Part shown: positions 32,365 to 42,155 of the stretch, piece by piece
Layout: every line of letters begins with the position of its first letter
Position numbering within the stretch: position 1 is the stretch's first letter
Assembly: GCF_013404085.1 (NCBI RefSeq)
Contig: NZ_JABFHO010000001.1
Span: 2,367,001-2,431,000 of the forward strand
Source: Winogradskyella helgolandensis
GTDB taxonomy: Bacteria; Bacteroidota; Bacteroidia; Flavobacteriales; Flavobacteriaceae
Direction: 5' to 3'
Length of the DNA: 64,000 nucleotides
Notes under the pieces: model-generated
Databases searched by the model: none
What the model was told of the DNA's origin: nothing
Seen by the model: the letters and a program-made list of their open reading frames with translations, nothing else
Position numbers and translations under genes: made by a program

Positions 32365-35300
32365 CATTTTTATTTTTACCCAATTTTTTGAAAAGCTTTG
32401 TGAGCTTATTAATTTTTTCGGCATTAGCTTCACTTTGATTTTTAGTTTCACTAACACGCATCATTTCTTCTGAAATAGGCTCGCTAGCTTCATCTTTAAT
32501 CAGTGTTTTACCCTCTGCCATTTTAGCGAAAATGTAATACAACCCAGGAATAATTAAAACACCTCCAAGTGTACCAATTAGCATACCACCTAAGGCAGAA
32601 CTACCAATAGTTCTATTAGCAATAGCACCTGCACCTGAAGCTATGATTAACGGAATTAATCCTGCAATAAAAGCAAACGATGTCATTAAAATTGGTCTAA
32701 AACGGGCTTTAGAACCTTCAATTGCAGCTTCTAAAATAGTAGCACCTTGCCTCTGTTTTTGTACCGCAAACTCTATAATTAACACGGCATTTTTACCGAG
32801 TAAACCAACTAGCATGATCACGCCAATCTGCGCATAAACATCGTTGGCTAATCCCATGCCTTTTAACATTATAAACGATCCAAAAACACCAATTGGTAAG
32901 GATAAAATAACAGCTAAAGGCAATAAGAAACTTTCGTATTGTGCAGCAAGTACAAAGTATACAAAGATGAGTACCACTAAGAAGATGTAAATAGATTCGT
33001 TACCTCTCTGGGCTTCATCAAAACTTAAACCTTCCCAAGCAATATCATAACCTTTTGGCAATTGTGTTACAGCAACTTCTTTTATCGCTTTAATAGCATC
33101 ATCACTAGTAAAACCTGGTGCAGGCAATCCTCTAATTGAAGCTGAGTTGTAAAGGTTATAACGTGTAATTTCGTTGGGTCCTAATTTCTTTTCAATACTC
33201 ATAAAAGCAGAATATGGTACCATTTCACCTTCTTCATTTTTTACAAATAACTTCTCAAGATCTGTTGGTAAACGTCTGTATTCTGGTGCAGCTTGCGTGT
33301 ACACTTTAAAGAAACGACCAAAACGAATAAATCCTTGCTCATATGTACTACCAATTAAAATATTAAGGTTTTCCATAGCGTTACCAATGGTAACCCCTTT
33401 TTGCATGGCAATTTTATTGTTTATTTTCAATTCGTATTGCGGATAATTTGCCGAGAAGAATGTAAATAAACCTGTGAGTTCTTCACGTTCAGATAAAGCT
33501 TCCATGAATTCATTATTCACGCTCTCAAAATGATGATAATCTGTAGAGTTTGTTTTGTCTAACAATCGCATGGCAAATCCTCCAGAAGATCCAAATCCTG
33601 GTACTGCAGGTGGTTCAAAATATTCTATGATTGCTCCTAAGTCTTTGGTTTTCTCTTCAAGCTCTTCCATGATTTCATGAACAGAATGCTCACGGTCAGA
33701 CCAAGACTTCAAGTTAATTAAACAGGTGCCAGCGTTAGATCCACGTCCTTCAGTCATAATCTCATAACCCGCTAAAGAAGAAACGGACTGTATACCTTCA
33801 GTATCTTCGCATATTTTTTGAAGTTTCTTAGCTACTTCATTTGTACGCTCTAGAGTGGCACCAGGTGGTGTTTGAATAATGGCATAGATCATTCCTTGAT
33901 CTTCATTAGGAATAAATCCGGCTGGCAATACTTCATTTGTAAAGAAAATACCAGCACAGAATGCCGCTAATATTCCGAAAGTGATGAAGCGTCTTGCTAC
34001 TATTTTATTTAAAATTGTAACGTAACCACCTGTTAGTTTATCGAAACCTCCGTTAAACCAATCAATAAATTTATCTAATGGAGACGTGCGTTTTTTACCA
34101 TGGTTATTTTTTAACAACATAGCACAAAGTACAGGCGTTAATGTCAATGCTACAATGGCTGAAATAACGATGGCACCAGCCATAGTGATTGAGAACTGTC
34201 GGTAGAAAACACCAACAGGACCTGTCATAAACGAAATTGGAATAAATACAGAAACCATAACCAAAGTAATAGCAACAATAGCACCTCCAATTTCACCTAA
34301 AACTTCAGAAGAGGCTTTATATGGTGTGAGGTTTTCTTCGTGCATTTTTACATGGACGGCTTCTACGACCACAATGGCATTATCCACCACAATACCAATA
34401 GCCAATACTAAGGCAAAAAGTGTAATAAGGTTAATAGATAACCCAAACATTTGCATCACAAAAAAGGCGCCAATTAAGGACACAGGAACGGCAATAATAG
34501 GAATTAATGTGGAACGCCAATCTCCTAAAAATAAGAATACCACAATGGCAACAAGAATAAAAGCATCTCTTAAAGTGTGTATAACTTGATCGATTGAAGC
34601 ATCTAAGAAATTAGAAACATCATAACTAATTTGAAAATCAACTCCTGGTGGTAAATCGACTTCTAGTTCATTTAATTTTTCCTTTACAGCATCAATAACA
34701 TCGCTACCATTACTACCAAAGGTTTGTTTTAAAACAATAGAGGCTGAAGGCTTTCCGTCTAGGTTAGAGTAAATATCAAAAAATTCACTTCCTAACTTAA
34801 CATCAGCAATATCGGCAAGGGTTACAATTTGGCCTTCTTTATTGGCTTTAATAATAATTTCTTCATATTGTTCTGGTTCATTGTATCTGTTTTGATAGGT
34901 TAATACATATTCTAGAGATTGAGCAGTTTGTCCAGAACTACGACCTAAACGTCCAGGTCTCGCCAAAATACTTTGATCTTCCATGGCTTCTAAGACTTCT
35001 TCTGCAGAAATATTATAAGCACGCATTCGGTCTGGTTTTAACCATACACGCATCGCATATTTTCGACTTCCTAAAATCTGAGCACTTGCAATACCATTGA
35101 TACGTTGTATTTCTGGAATTATCTTAGTGTAAGCATAGTTGTACAAAAACTTTTCGTCGTTATCTTTATTTTCACTCGATAGGTTAACGTACATTAACAT
35201 ACTTGGCTGAACAGGTGTAATAATAACCCCTTCACGTTGTACCAATTCTGGTAACAAAGGCATCACCTGATCGACTCGAGTTTTTACCCTAACGACGGCT

Positions 35301-35605
35301 TCATTAGGATCGGTTCCTGGTTCAAAAATGACACGTAATGTTCCTTCACCAGCACTTGTAGCATCGGAAGCAATGTAACGCATATCTTGCACACCATTAA
35401 TCGCAGTTTCTAAAGGAATTAATGTTGAATTTACCAACACATCTGCACTAGAACCTGGATAAGCGATAAAAATATTGACCGTTGTAGGTGCAATTTGTGG
35501 GAATTGAGATATAGGCAATTGCTTTATAGCAAGGCCACCTATAAATATAATGATCACCGAAATGACAATAGCCAAGACGGGTCTTTTTATAAATTTTTTA
35601 AACAT
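32357..35605 (-). CDS. Efflux RND transporter permease subunit (HAE1/AcrB type)
   Basis: A 1082-residue inner-membrane pump with 12 membrane segments and two large periplasmic domains, driving export by proton antiport. Seen are the N-terminal FIKRPVLAIVISVIIIFIGG, the TM4 segment IGIVVDNAIVVVEAV, the docking and pore regions, and TM10 GLLGKNAVLIIEFAVQ with the relay lysine. AcrB has two adjacent aspartates in TM4; here the second is Asn, as in many other HAE1-type pumps. A 30-40-residue charged C-terminal tail extends beyond the usual end. It lies 23 bp after the adaptor gene. Substrate unknown, probably drugs or amphiphiles. Confidence 0.95.
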   Translation of the reverse strand: MFKKFIKRPVLAIVISVIIIFIGGLAIKQLPISQFPQIAPTTVNIFIAYPGSSADVLVNSTLIPLETAINGVQDMRYIASDATSAGEGTLRVIFEPGTDPNEAVVRVKTRVDQVMPLLPELVQREGVIITPVQPSMLMYVNLSSENKDNDEKFLYNYAYTKIIPEIQRINGIASAQILGSRKYAMRVWLKPDRMRAYNISAEEVLEAMEDQSILARPGRLGRSSGQTAQSLEYVLTYQNRYNEPEQYEEIIIKANKEGQIVTLADIADVKLGSEFFDIYSNLDGKPSASIVLKQTFGSNGSDVIDAVKEKLNELEVDLPPGVDFQISYDVSNFLDASIDQVIHTLRDAFILVAIVVFLFLGDWRSTLIPIIAVPVSLIGAFFVMQMFGLSINLITLFALVLAIGIVVDNAIVVVEAVHVKMHEENLTPYKASSEVLGEIGGAIVAITLVMVSVFIPISFMTGPVGVFYRQFSITMAGAIVISAIVALTLTPVLCAMLLKNNHGKKRTSPLDKFIDWFNGGFDKLTGGYVTILNKIVARRFITFGILAAFCAGIFFTNEVLPAGFIPNEDQGMIYAIIQTPPGATLERTNEVAKKLQKICEDTEGIQSVSSLAGYEIMTEGRGSNAGTCLINLKSWSDREHSVHEIMEELEEKTKDLGAIIEYFEPPAVPGFGSSGGFAMRLLDKTNSTDYHHFESVNNEFMEALSEREELTGLFTFFSANYPQYELKINNKIAMQKGVTIGNAMENLNILIGSTYEQGFIRFGRFFKVYTQAAPEYRRLPTDLEKLFVKNEEGEMVPYSAFMSIEKKLGPNEITRYNLYNSASIRGLPAPGFTSDDAIKAIKEVAVTQLPKGYDIAWEGLSFDEAQRGNESIYIFLVVLIFVYFVLAAQYESFLLPLAVILSLPIGVFGSFIMLKGMGLANDVYAQIGVIMLVGLLGKNAVLIIEFAVQKQRQGATILEAAIEGSKARFRPILMTSFAFIAGLIPLIIASGAGAIANRTIGSSALGGMLIGTLGGVLIIPGLYYIFAKMAEGKTLIKDEASEPISEEMMRVSETKNQSEANAEKINKLTKLFKKLGKNKNDE

Positions 35606-35628
35606 GATGTTTGTAGATTAAATGAGAT

Positions 35629-36720
35629 TTACTCTGCGTAAAGCGCTAGGTTAGATAATACTGTAGTAGGATCTACCAACTTAGTATGAATCTTTTCTTG
35701 GTCTTTCACCATTCTAATACCTTCAAGTAATATGGTATCGTTTTCTGATAAGCCTTTATCTACAATGAATAAATGAGGTAACTCAGCTCCAATGGTTAGT
35801 TCTCTTTGGTGAACCACGTTATCTTTATCTACCACAAAAACATAAGTTTTATCTAAGATTTCAAACGTAGCTTTTTGTGGTATAATAACAACACCTTTGT
35901 AAGGCACACTCATTAAAATGCTTCCGGTTTCACCATGTCTTAAAATGCCATCCGGATTTGGGAAAGTCGCTCTAAAAGCAATGTTTCCGGTTTCACTATC
36001 AAATTCTCCTTCAATAGTTTCTACGATACCTTTCTGATTAAAACGCTTATTATTCGCCATTAAAAGTTCAACATCTTTGTTGTTCTGTTTAGCATCACTC
36101 ATAATGTAATCTAGATATTCAGCTTCAGGAACATTGAAATAAACCCACATTTTACTGTTGTCAGATAATGTTGTAAGTAATTCCCCTTCATCTAAAAGAC
36201 TTCCTTCTCTTGCTTCTAGATGATCCATAATACCATCAAAAGGGGCTTTTATGCTTGTAAAACCTAAGTGGGTTTGTGCTAAAGATACTTCAGCATTGGC
36301 TTTGTCTAAATTAGCTTTCGCCATTGCCAACTCATTTGGTGAAACCACATCACCATCGGCTAATAATTGTGTATTTGTAAGTTCAATTTCCGCAACGTTA
36401 GATTCTGCTTTTGCTTTTTGTAATTCTGCTTGGTAAATGTTTGGCATAATCTGAAACATGCGTTGCCCTTTGGTAACGTGTTGACCTTCGTCTACATAAA
36501 TGTTTTTTAAGTAGCCACGTTCTAACGCTCGTAATTCAATATGTCTGATAGAATGGATTTGGCTCACATAATCCTTTGTAATAGAAGTGTCTTTTTTTAC
36601 AGGATTGGTAACCAAAAAGGTTACGACTTCATGTTTTTCTTCTTTGTGTTCTTCACAGCTAGCTAAACATAAAAGCATAACTAATCCTGTGAAAACGGTT
36701 GTTTTCTTAATGATATTCAC
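35629..36720 (-). CDS. Efflux RND transporter periplasmic adaptor subunit (lipoprotein)
   Basis: A 363-residue membrane fusion protein with a lipoprotein signal (TGLVMLLCLASC). The domains are a biotinyl-lipoyl half-motif (GYLKNIYVDEGQHVTKGQRM), a long alpha-helical hairpin (residues about 95-145), the second lipoyl half (LGFTSIKAPFDGIMDHLEAR), and beta-barrel and membrane-proximal domains ending near VKDQEKIHTKLV. It bridges the permease and the TolC-type duct, and is first of the three-gene efflux operon. Confidence 0.94.
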   Translation of the reverse strand: MNIIKKTTVFTGLVMLLCLASCEEHKEEKHEVVTFLVTNPVKKDTSITKDYVSQIHSIRHIELRALERGYLKNIYVDEGQHVTKGQRMFQIMPNIYQAELQKAKAESNVAEIELTNTQLLADGDVVSPNELAMAKANLDKANAEVSLAQTHLGFTSIKAPFDGIMDHLEAREGSLLDEGELLTTLSDNSKMWVYFNVPEAEYLDYIMSDAKQNNKDVELLMANNKRFNQKGIVETIEGEFDSETGNIAFRATFPNPDGILRHGETGSILMSVPYKGVVIIPQKATFEILDKTYVFVVDKDNVVHQRELTIGAELPHLFIVDKGLSENDTILLEGIRMVKDQEKIHTKLVDPTTVLSNLALYAE

Positions 36721-36848
36721 GTGTTTAAATATTTTATAAAATGATATAATAATGGAATCAAACCAAAGTAGGAATGATGTTTTTTAGAGTTTTTCTGAAG
36801 CTCTAAATTATAAACAGACGTATAGAAGTGAGGTCTGTTAAAGTATTA

Positions 36849-37271
36849 TCAGATTATAAAAACTTGGAATTGTATATGAAGTCTAAGACTAGGATCATTA
36901 ATTGCGCTTTGAGGGCGATAATTATTTTTTTGAAGGTCAGAAGCATTCTCAAAAAGCTTTGCGTAAATTAAGAGAATCTCTAAATAATCTTTAAAAGAAG
37001 CTTTATACCTAGAAGATAATTCGTCTTCTTCTCCTTCGCTAATTTCAATGATATCAAAAAGTAAATCTTTATCAGTATCTTTAGTTAACGGACTATAATT
37101 AGCAGTTGCATTGCTATCCGTGCTTTCAATTGAAACTTTGGATGCATTAAGATTAGAACATGCAGCAACTTCTGAAATAGAACTTATAACGTTATTGGCT
37201 TGTAAACTAGCGAATACGTTTAGTACTAAAACAAAAAATAAAGATAAATATGTTTTGAAAGCGGTTTTCAT
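36849..37271 (-). CDS. Small exported protein upstream of the efflux operon
   Basis: A 140-residue protein; ATG 37271 gives the signal peptide MKTAFKTYLSLFFVLVLNVF with cleavage near ASLQA. The mature part is Ser/Asn/Asp-rich, with an acidic stretch (EISEGEEDELSS), a helical LEILLIYAKLF and a C-terminus LRLHIQFQVFII. No family is recognised. It lies 128 bp upstream of the adaptor gene on the same strand and could be co-transcribed with the pump. Function unknown. Confidence 0.6.
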   Translation of the reverse strand: MKTAFKTYLSLFFVLVLNVFASLQANNVISSISEVAACSNLNASKVSIESTDSNATANYSPLTKDTDKDLLFDIIEISEGEEDELSSRYKASFKDYLEILLIYAKLFENASDLQKNNYRPQSAINDPSLRLHIQFQVFII

Positions 37272-37423
37272 TTCAGTGGACAAAACTATACTAATAGATT
37301 AATATTACCAACAAGAGATGATTTAAAATTTTCTTAAAAGCAATAATCGAATGCTTTAAATCTTGATTTAAGACGATGTAATTAAACTATTTGTGTTCTA
37401 AAATAGGAACTGTAAATATTATT

Positions 37424-37852
37424 CTAATCTTTTATGATATCTTGATACTCTTCATAAAAGGCTTCAAATAATGACATGTTTTTATTAAAGAACTCCATAA
37501 CATCTCGCCATGTATTTTTGTTGTGAATAGATACTTTTTGTTCTAATGGTAAGTAAATGCGCGAAATCTCTTTGCCGTTATCTAGAAAATATTCTTCGTC
37601 ATAAATAGCATCTGGTAAGTATTCGCTAATTAGAATACCTTTTAAAGCGGTTAACTTCTCCCAATAGTTAATACGGTTTTCTAAATCATCTTCAAGATCT
37701 AATGCGATTAATGCCGATTTATTATCAAAATGAAATTTAAACGAAAAGCCTTTAATTTTGGTGTCATATAAAACCCATTTTCTCGGAAATGATTTTCCGA
37801 AACTGGTCCAAAACTCTTGTCGTAATAGTCGGCTTTCTTCTTTAGAGAACAT
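37424..37852 (-). CDS. DUF4268 domain-containing protein
   Basis: A 142-residue cytoplasmic protein of the DUF4268 family: RQEFWTSFGKSFPRKWVLYD (residues 11-30), IALDLEDDLENRINYWEKL and the aromatic tail MSLFEAFYEEYQDIIKD. Some DUF4268 domains occur in nuclease or restriction-associated contexts; this stand-alone form is of unknown function. It follows the ZIP transporter gene by 1 bp, third in an operon with the methyltransferase and the transporter. Confidence 0.88.
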   Translation of the reverse strand: MFSKEESRLLRQEFWTSFGKSFPRKWVLYDTKIKGFSFKFHFDNKSALIALDLEDDLENRINYWEKLTALKGILISEYLPDAIYDEEYFLDNGKEISRIYLPLEQKVSIHNKNTWRDVMEFFNKNMSLFEAFYEEYQDIIKD

Positions 37853-37853
37853 T

Positions 37854-38528
37854 TTAAATAGAATATGCGATTAATATACCCAAACAAATAGCCACTAACT
37901 TAGATAAATTAAATTTATGACCTTCACCAGATTCAAACAAAATGGTGGTAGAAATATGAAGAAAGATACCTATTACAAACGCATTAATAACATCGACGTA
38001 AGTTGCCATAAAGCTAGCATGATTAGAAATAAAAGTACCTAAAGGTGTCATCGCTGCAAAGACAACCAAGAACCCAATAATTTTTGTTTTACTATAGCTA
38101 GCCTGTAACAGAAATGACGTGATTAATATAGCAATAGGGATTTTATGAATTAAAACTCCATACACCATATCGTTGTGCTGGTGAATAGGAAAACCTTCTA
38201 AAAAGCTGTGAATACAAAGACTTATAAAAAGCAACCAAGGAAAATCGGTGTCGTTTTTATGAATATGAACATGACCATGCTCAGCTCCTTTAGAAAAGAA
38301 CTCTAAAATAATTTGAAGCAAAATACCGCACATAATATACAAACCTGTAAGCTTTGCGTCAATGTGATGATAGACTTCTGGTAATAAATCAAAAAGTGTT
38401 AATGCTAATAAAAAGGCACCACTAAAAGATAAAAGTAATTTGGTGTAAAACGACTTTTGCTTTTTAGTTAGAAAAGCAATAACAACACCTATAACAACGG
38501 CAAGTAATGGTAGTAAATAACTAGTCAT
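37854..38528 (-). CDS. ZIP family metal transporter
   Basis: A 224-residue membrane protein with eight predicted segments, typical of the short GufA/ZupT-like ZIP branch. The binuclear metal pathway is marked by SLCIHSFLEGFPIHQHND in TM4 and VLIHKIPIAILITSF in TM5. The loop between TM3 and TM4 is His-rich (EHGHVHIHKND), as usual for zinc binding. Predicted to take up zinc or other divalent cations into the cytoplasm. It lies 5 bp after the methyltransferase gene. Confidence 0.92.
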   Translation of the reverse strand: MTSYLLPLLAVVIGVVIAFLTKKQKSFYTKLLLSFSGAFLLALTLFDLLPEVYHHIDAKLTGLYIMCGILLQIILEFFSKGAEHGHVHIHKNDTDFPWLLFISLCIHSFLEGFPIHQHNDMVYGVLIHKIPIAILITSFLLQASYSKTKIIGFLVVFAAMTPLGTFISNHASFMATYVDVINAFVIGIFLHISTTILFESGEGHKFNLSKLVAICLGILIAYSI

Positions 38529-38533
38529 GCAGT

Positions 38534-39265
38534 TTACTTAAAAATCATAATCATACGTTCCGATGTTTTAGCGTGATATTTATGTAATTTATAATCACCA
38601 AATACATCTAACAAATACACTCCAGCTTTTTCAAAAAGCGTTTCAAAATCTTGTAGTGTAAACGCCTTTACACGTTCTTGAAATTCAAATTTCTCACCAT
38701 CAGCTTCAAAACTAATATCTTTTATAATATAACCATCCTTCACTGATCGTTTTTGATAAAAATCAATCCCTTCAACAGTTTTTACATCTTCGGCAATTAA
38801 ATTATCAATAACGCTATTGGTGTTCATAAAATCAATAACCCCAAATCCAAACTCATTTAATTCTGCCTGAATTGATTTAATGGTTTCAAGATTACAATTT
38901 TCATCTTCAAAGTAACCAAAACTTGTAAACAGATTAAACACAGCATCAAACGTATCTGGATAAGGTTTACTCATGTCGTGAACATCAAATTTTAGTGTTT
39001 TGTTTTCAAATTTTTTAGCATGCGCAATACTTTGTTCCGATAAATCGACTCCTGTAACATTGTAACCTAAAGAATTTAAATACACCGAATGCCTTCCTTT
39101 TCCACAAGCTAAATCTAGAATCTTACCATGTTCTGGAATATTAAGGTAATTGGTTAGGTTATCCATAAAGGTTTGAGCTTCTGTATAATCCCTGTCTTTG
39201 TATAAAATGTGATAGTACGGAGTATCAAACCACGAGGCGTACCATTGTTTAGTTGGTTTAGTCAT
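38534..39265 (-). CDS. Class I SAM-dependent methyltransferase
   Basis: A 243-residue methyltransferase with the SAM-binding motif I KILDLACGKGRHSVYL (residues about 46-61), motif post-I VTGVDLSEQSI and the acidic motif FDAVFNLFTSFGYF. The N-terminal WYASWFDTPYYHILYKDRDY is typical of a flavobacterial subgroup. The substrate is unknown. Unusually for this phylum a strong Shine-Dalgarno-like AGGAG lies 9-13 bp before the start. First gene of the operon with the ZIP transporter and DUF4268. Confidence 0.88.
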   Translation of the reverse strand: MTKPTKQWYASWFDTPYYHILYKDRDYTEAQTFMDNLTNYLNIPEHGKILDLACGKGRHSVYLNSLGYNVTGVDLSEQSIAHAKKFENKTLKFDVHDMSKPYPDTFDAVFNLFTSFGYFEDENCNLETIKSIQAELNEFGFGVIDFMNTNSVIDNLIAEDVKTVEGIDFYQKRSVKDGYIIKDISFEADGEKFEFQERVKAFTLQDFETLFEKAGVYLLDVFGDYKLHKYHAKTSERMIMIFK

Positions 39266-39439
39266 AATTATCTCCTGTGAAAATGGGAGTCGCTTTAATT
39301 AAAATTATTAGTTATCATTACTAAGGCAATGCGCTTTGTCGTCCCATTATTCATAATATGGACTGCTACAACTTAGCTTCAAAATTTCGTAATGACGCGT
39401 CCTATTGAAATTTTAGGATGTCATGCTGCAAAAATACTG

Positions 39440-39447
39440 TATTTTTG
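39440..39447 (+). promoter_or_regulatory. Candidate -7 element for the THUMP methyltransferase
   Basis: TATTTTTG is an exact TAnnTTTG match 21 bp before ATG 39468. It lies inside the longer open frame and supports the downstream start. Confidence 0.45.
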
Positions 39448-39467
39448 CAATCTATTTGACGGAACTT

Positions 39468-40625
39468 ATGGAAGATAATTACAAGATGTTAGCCAAAACT
39501 TTATTTGGCTTCGAAGATATATTAGCAAAAGAACTCACGCAACTTGGTGCCATGAAAGTGGTGAAAGGAGTGCGAAATGTGACGTTTGAAGGCGATAAAG
39601 GTTTTATGTATAAAGCTAATCTTGGACTTAGAACCGCTATAAAAATACTAAAACCGATTCATTCCTTTAGAGTGACGAAGGAGGAGGATCTTTACAAAAA
39701 TGTAAAGAATATGAAATGGGAAGAGTATATGAAATCTACAGGTTCTTTGGCTGTTGATGCTACAGTGCATAATAGCGTATTTACCCATTCGCTATACACC
39801 GCTTTAAAAACAAAGGATGCTATTGTAGACCGCTTTAGAGATATTGATGGTACACGTCCGGATGTGGATTTGCGTTTTCCAGATTTAAAAATTAACGTTC
39901 ATATAGATCGTCAACGTTGTACAATTTCGTTAGATACTTCTGGCGAATCGTTACACAGACGTGGTTATAAAACAGCAACAAATATTGCGCCTATAAATGA
40001 AGTTTTGGCAGCTGGATTAATCATGATGAGTGGTTGGGATGGTCAATCTGATTTTATGGATCCGATGTGTGGATCAGGAACAATGTTAGCCGAAGCGGCA
40101 ATGATTGCCTGTAATATTCCACCAAACTTAATGCGAAAGGAATTTGGTTTTGAACGTTGGGAAGATTGGGATGTAGAATTGTTTGAAACAATTGAAGATT
40201 CACTCTTAAAGAAAACGCGCGATTTTCATCATAAAATAATTGGTTATGATAAGTCTCCATCAGCAATTGTTAAAGCTAAAGAGAACATAAAAAATGCGCA
40301 TTTAGATGAATTTGTGCATATTCAGCATGAAGATTTCTTTAAAACTCAAAAATCGGGTCACGAAAAACTTCACATGGTTTTTAATCCTCCTTATGGTGAG
40401 CGTTTAGAAAATTTGAATGTGGAAGAATTCTATGGTAATATTGGAACAACATTAAAACATGGTTATCCAGGAACCGATGCTTGGTTAATTACGTCTAATC
40501 TTGAAGCTTTAAAATCAGTAGGATTAAGACCATCTAGAAAGATAAAAGTTTTTAATGCAAAACTTGAAGCAAGGCTAGTAAAATACGAAATGTACGAAGG
40601 AAGTAAGAAGACACATAAGCAGTAG
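39468..40625 (+). CDS. THUMP domain class I SAM-dependent RNA methyltransferase (RlmL-like)
   Basis: A 385-residue protein when started at ATG 39468. The N-terminal THUMP RNA-binding region covers about residues 8-150 (MLAKTLFGFEDILAKEL at the start; SLHRRGYKTATNIAPINEVL just after). The methyltransferase domain has motif I DPMCGSGTMLAEAAMIA (198-214) and the N6-adenine/guanine catalytic motif FNPPYGERL. This matches the RlmL/YpsC family, which makes m2G in 23S rRNA. Longer in-frame starts lie upstream of the -7 element and are not used. Confidence 0.93.
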   Translation: MEDNYKMLAKTLFGFEDILAKELTQLGAMKVVKGVRNVTFEGDKGFMYKANLGLRTAIKILKPIHSFRVTKEEDLYKNVKNMKWEEYMKSTGSLAVDATVHNSVFTHSLYTALKTKDAIVDRFRDIDGTRPDVDLRFPDLKINVHIDRQRCTISLDTSGESLHRRGYKTATNIAPINEVLAAGLIMMSGWDGQSDFMDPMCGSGTMLAEAAMIACNIPPNLMRKEFGFERWEDWDVELFETIEDSLLKKTRDFHHKIIGYDKSPSAIVKAKENIKNAHLDEFVHIQHEDFFKTQKSGHEKLHMVFNPPYGERLENLNVEEFYGNIGTTLKHGYPGTDAWLITSNLEALKSVGLRPSRKIKVFNAKLEARLVKYEMYEGSKKTHKQ

Positions 40626-40773
40626 GTAGTGTTCATTTGGCAGTTTTGGTAATTCATTGGTATTCATCGTGAATTGCTATGTGTCTCTATGATGTGGTTT
40701 TTTAGGTTTTAGTTACAGTCACAGTAATTATTTTCAATTGAACTTTGCGTCTCTGCGTCTTGGCAAGATTATC

Positions 40774-41250
40774 TTAGCGTTCCAGGTTTTCCAACTGTAA
40801 ATTGTAATCGTACTGCAAATCTTCATGCAAAACTTTAATCTTTTTCTTAACAGAAAGAATCTGGCGTTCATATATATTACTCAAGGTTACATTTCTATGA
40901 ATCGAAGGCTTTAGTTCATTCATTTGCTCACAGAAATAGAGTAGGAGTTCTACTTCGGTAGTTTTCTTCAATGAATAACGACTATATACGCGAATCTCTC
41001 TCAGAATCTTCCGTATAGTTTTCTTCATGTAGAAATAACTATCCGTATTAATACCTTCAAACAAGGTGTCTAAACTAGATTTTACACTTGCGATATAACC
41101 ATCCTCGTCATGAGATTCAAATAACAAATAGGTGAGGAGTGCTTTGTTCTCTTTTTTGAATTTTCCTAAACGTAAACACAATTCCAACAGCTCTTCTTGA
41201 GAGAGGTGTTTTAATTCTTTTTTTATGGTGACAATAGATTCAATCTTCAT
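40774..41250 (-). CDS. Conserved helical protein of unknown function (158 aa)
   Basis: A 158-residue, almost wholly alpha-helical soluble protein, Lys/Glu/Leu-rich: KKELKHLSQEELLELCLRLG (residues 10-29), then several HEAT-like or bundle helices including FYMKKTIRKILREIRVYSRY and EVELLLYFCEQMNELKPSI. It has no signal or membrane segment. I know of similar hypothetical proteins in flavobacteria but no domain name. It lies on the same strand as, and 78 bp downstream of, the two PPK2 genes, so a link to polyphosphate metabolism is possible but unproven. Confidence 0.75.
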   Translation of the reverse strand: MKIESIVTIKKELKHLSQEELLELCLRLGKFKKENKALLTYLLFESHDEDGYIASVKSSLDTLFEGINTDSYFYMKKTIRKILREIRVYSRYSLKKTTEVELLLYFCEQMNELKPSIHRNVTLSNIYERQILSVKKKIKVLHEDLQYDYNLQLENLER

Positions 41251-41328
41251 GTTATAAAATTAATGCTAAAAAAAATAGAAGGCAAAAAAATGCCTTCTAT
41301 AAATTATGATACCAAGTTTTGATGGGCT

Positions 41329-42138
41329 CTAATTATCTAATAACTTTTTCATTGATTTATGCCTTATGTTTTCTAAATCTTTGGTTTCATAAGGAATTTT
41401 TTTCAAAATATATTCAAAAGCAGTAATTCTAGCATTTGTTTTACGGTTTGCTTTTATGATTTTCCAAGGTGCTGCAACCTGTGTTTTTTTAAACATAACC
41501 TCCTTATATTTTGTGTAGTCATCCCAAAGAGATAACGCACGTCTATCAACATCGCTATATTTCCATTTTTTTATAGGTGTACTTACAATGTCTTTAAATC
41601 GACGTTCTTGCTCATTCTTCGTAATAGAAAAATAAAGTTTGAGTAAAAATATTCCTGAGTCTTGTATCATTTTTTCAAACTCATTCACCTGATCCATAAA
41701 AATAGTGTATTCTTTGGTGGTACAGAATCCGTTAACAGGCTCTACAACCGCTCTATTATACCAACTTCTGTCAAAAAACACAATCTCACCTTCATTTGGT
41801 AATCTATTTATATAACGCTGAAAGTACCATTGCCCCATTTCAGTTTCATTTGGTTTTGGTAAAGCTACTACACGTATAGCACGAGGTGGTAAATGTTGAA
41901 TGATTCTTCTAATGGCGCCACCTTTTCCTGCAGCATCACGTCCTTCAAAAAGAATGATTACTTTTTTATTGTTCTGTGCTACCCATTGTTGAAGAATTAA
42001 CATTTCTTCTTGAAGTTTTTCGAGACGCCTTTCGTACTTAATATTATTAAGTGTTTTTTCTATATTAAGTTGTTTTTGACGTAATAAGGCTTCAATTCCC
42101 TTTTTACTATTAAGAAGTTGTAAATTTTTTTCTGTCAT
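41329..42138 (-). CDS. Polyphosphate kinase 2 (second of two)
   Basis: A 269-residue PPK2-family P-loop kinase. It carries Walker A FEGRDAAGKGG (residues 64-74), the lid-associated arginines in HLPPRAIRVVALPKP, and Walker B VFFDRSWYNRAVVEPVNGFC. PPK2 enzymes transfer phosphate between inorganic polyphosphate and nucleotides, forming GTP/ATP or polyphosphate; the class is not decided by sequence alone. It lies 17 bp after a paralogous ppk2 gene on the same strand, so the two are co-transcribed. Confidence 0.93.
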   Translation of the reverse strand: MTEKNLQLLNSKKGIEALLRQKQLNIEKTLNNIKYERRLEKLQEEMLILQQWVAQNNKKVIILFEGRDAAGKGGAIRRIIQHLPPRAIRVVALPKPNETEMGQWYFQRYINRLPNEGEIVFFDRSWYNRAVVEPVNGFCTTKEYTIFMDQVNEFEKMIQDSGIFLLKLYFSITKNEQERRFKDIVSTPIKKWKYSDVDRRALSLWDDYTKYKEVMFKKTQVAAPWKIIKANRKTNARITAFEYILKKIPYETKDLENIRHKSMKKLLDN

Positions 42139-42155
42139 TGTTAAAGTGAATTTTA

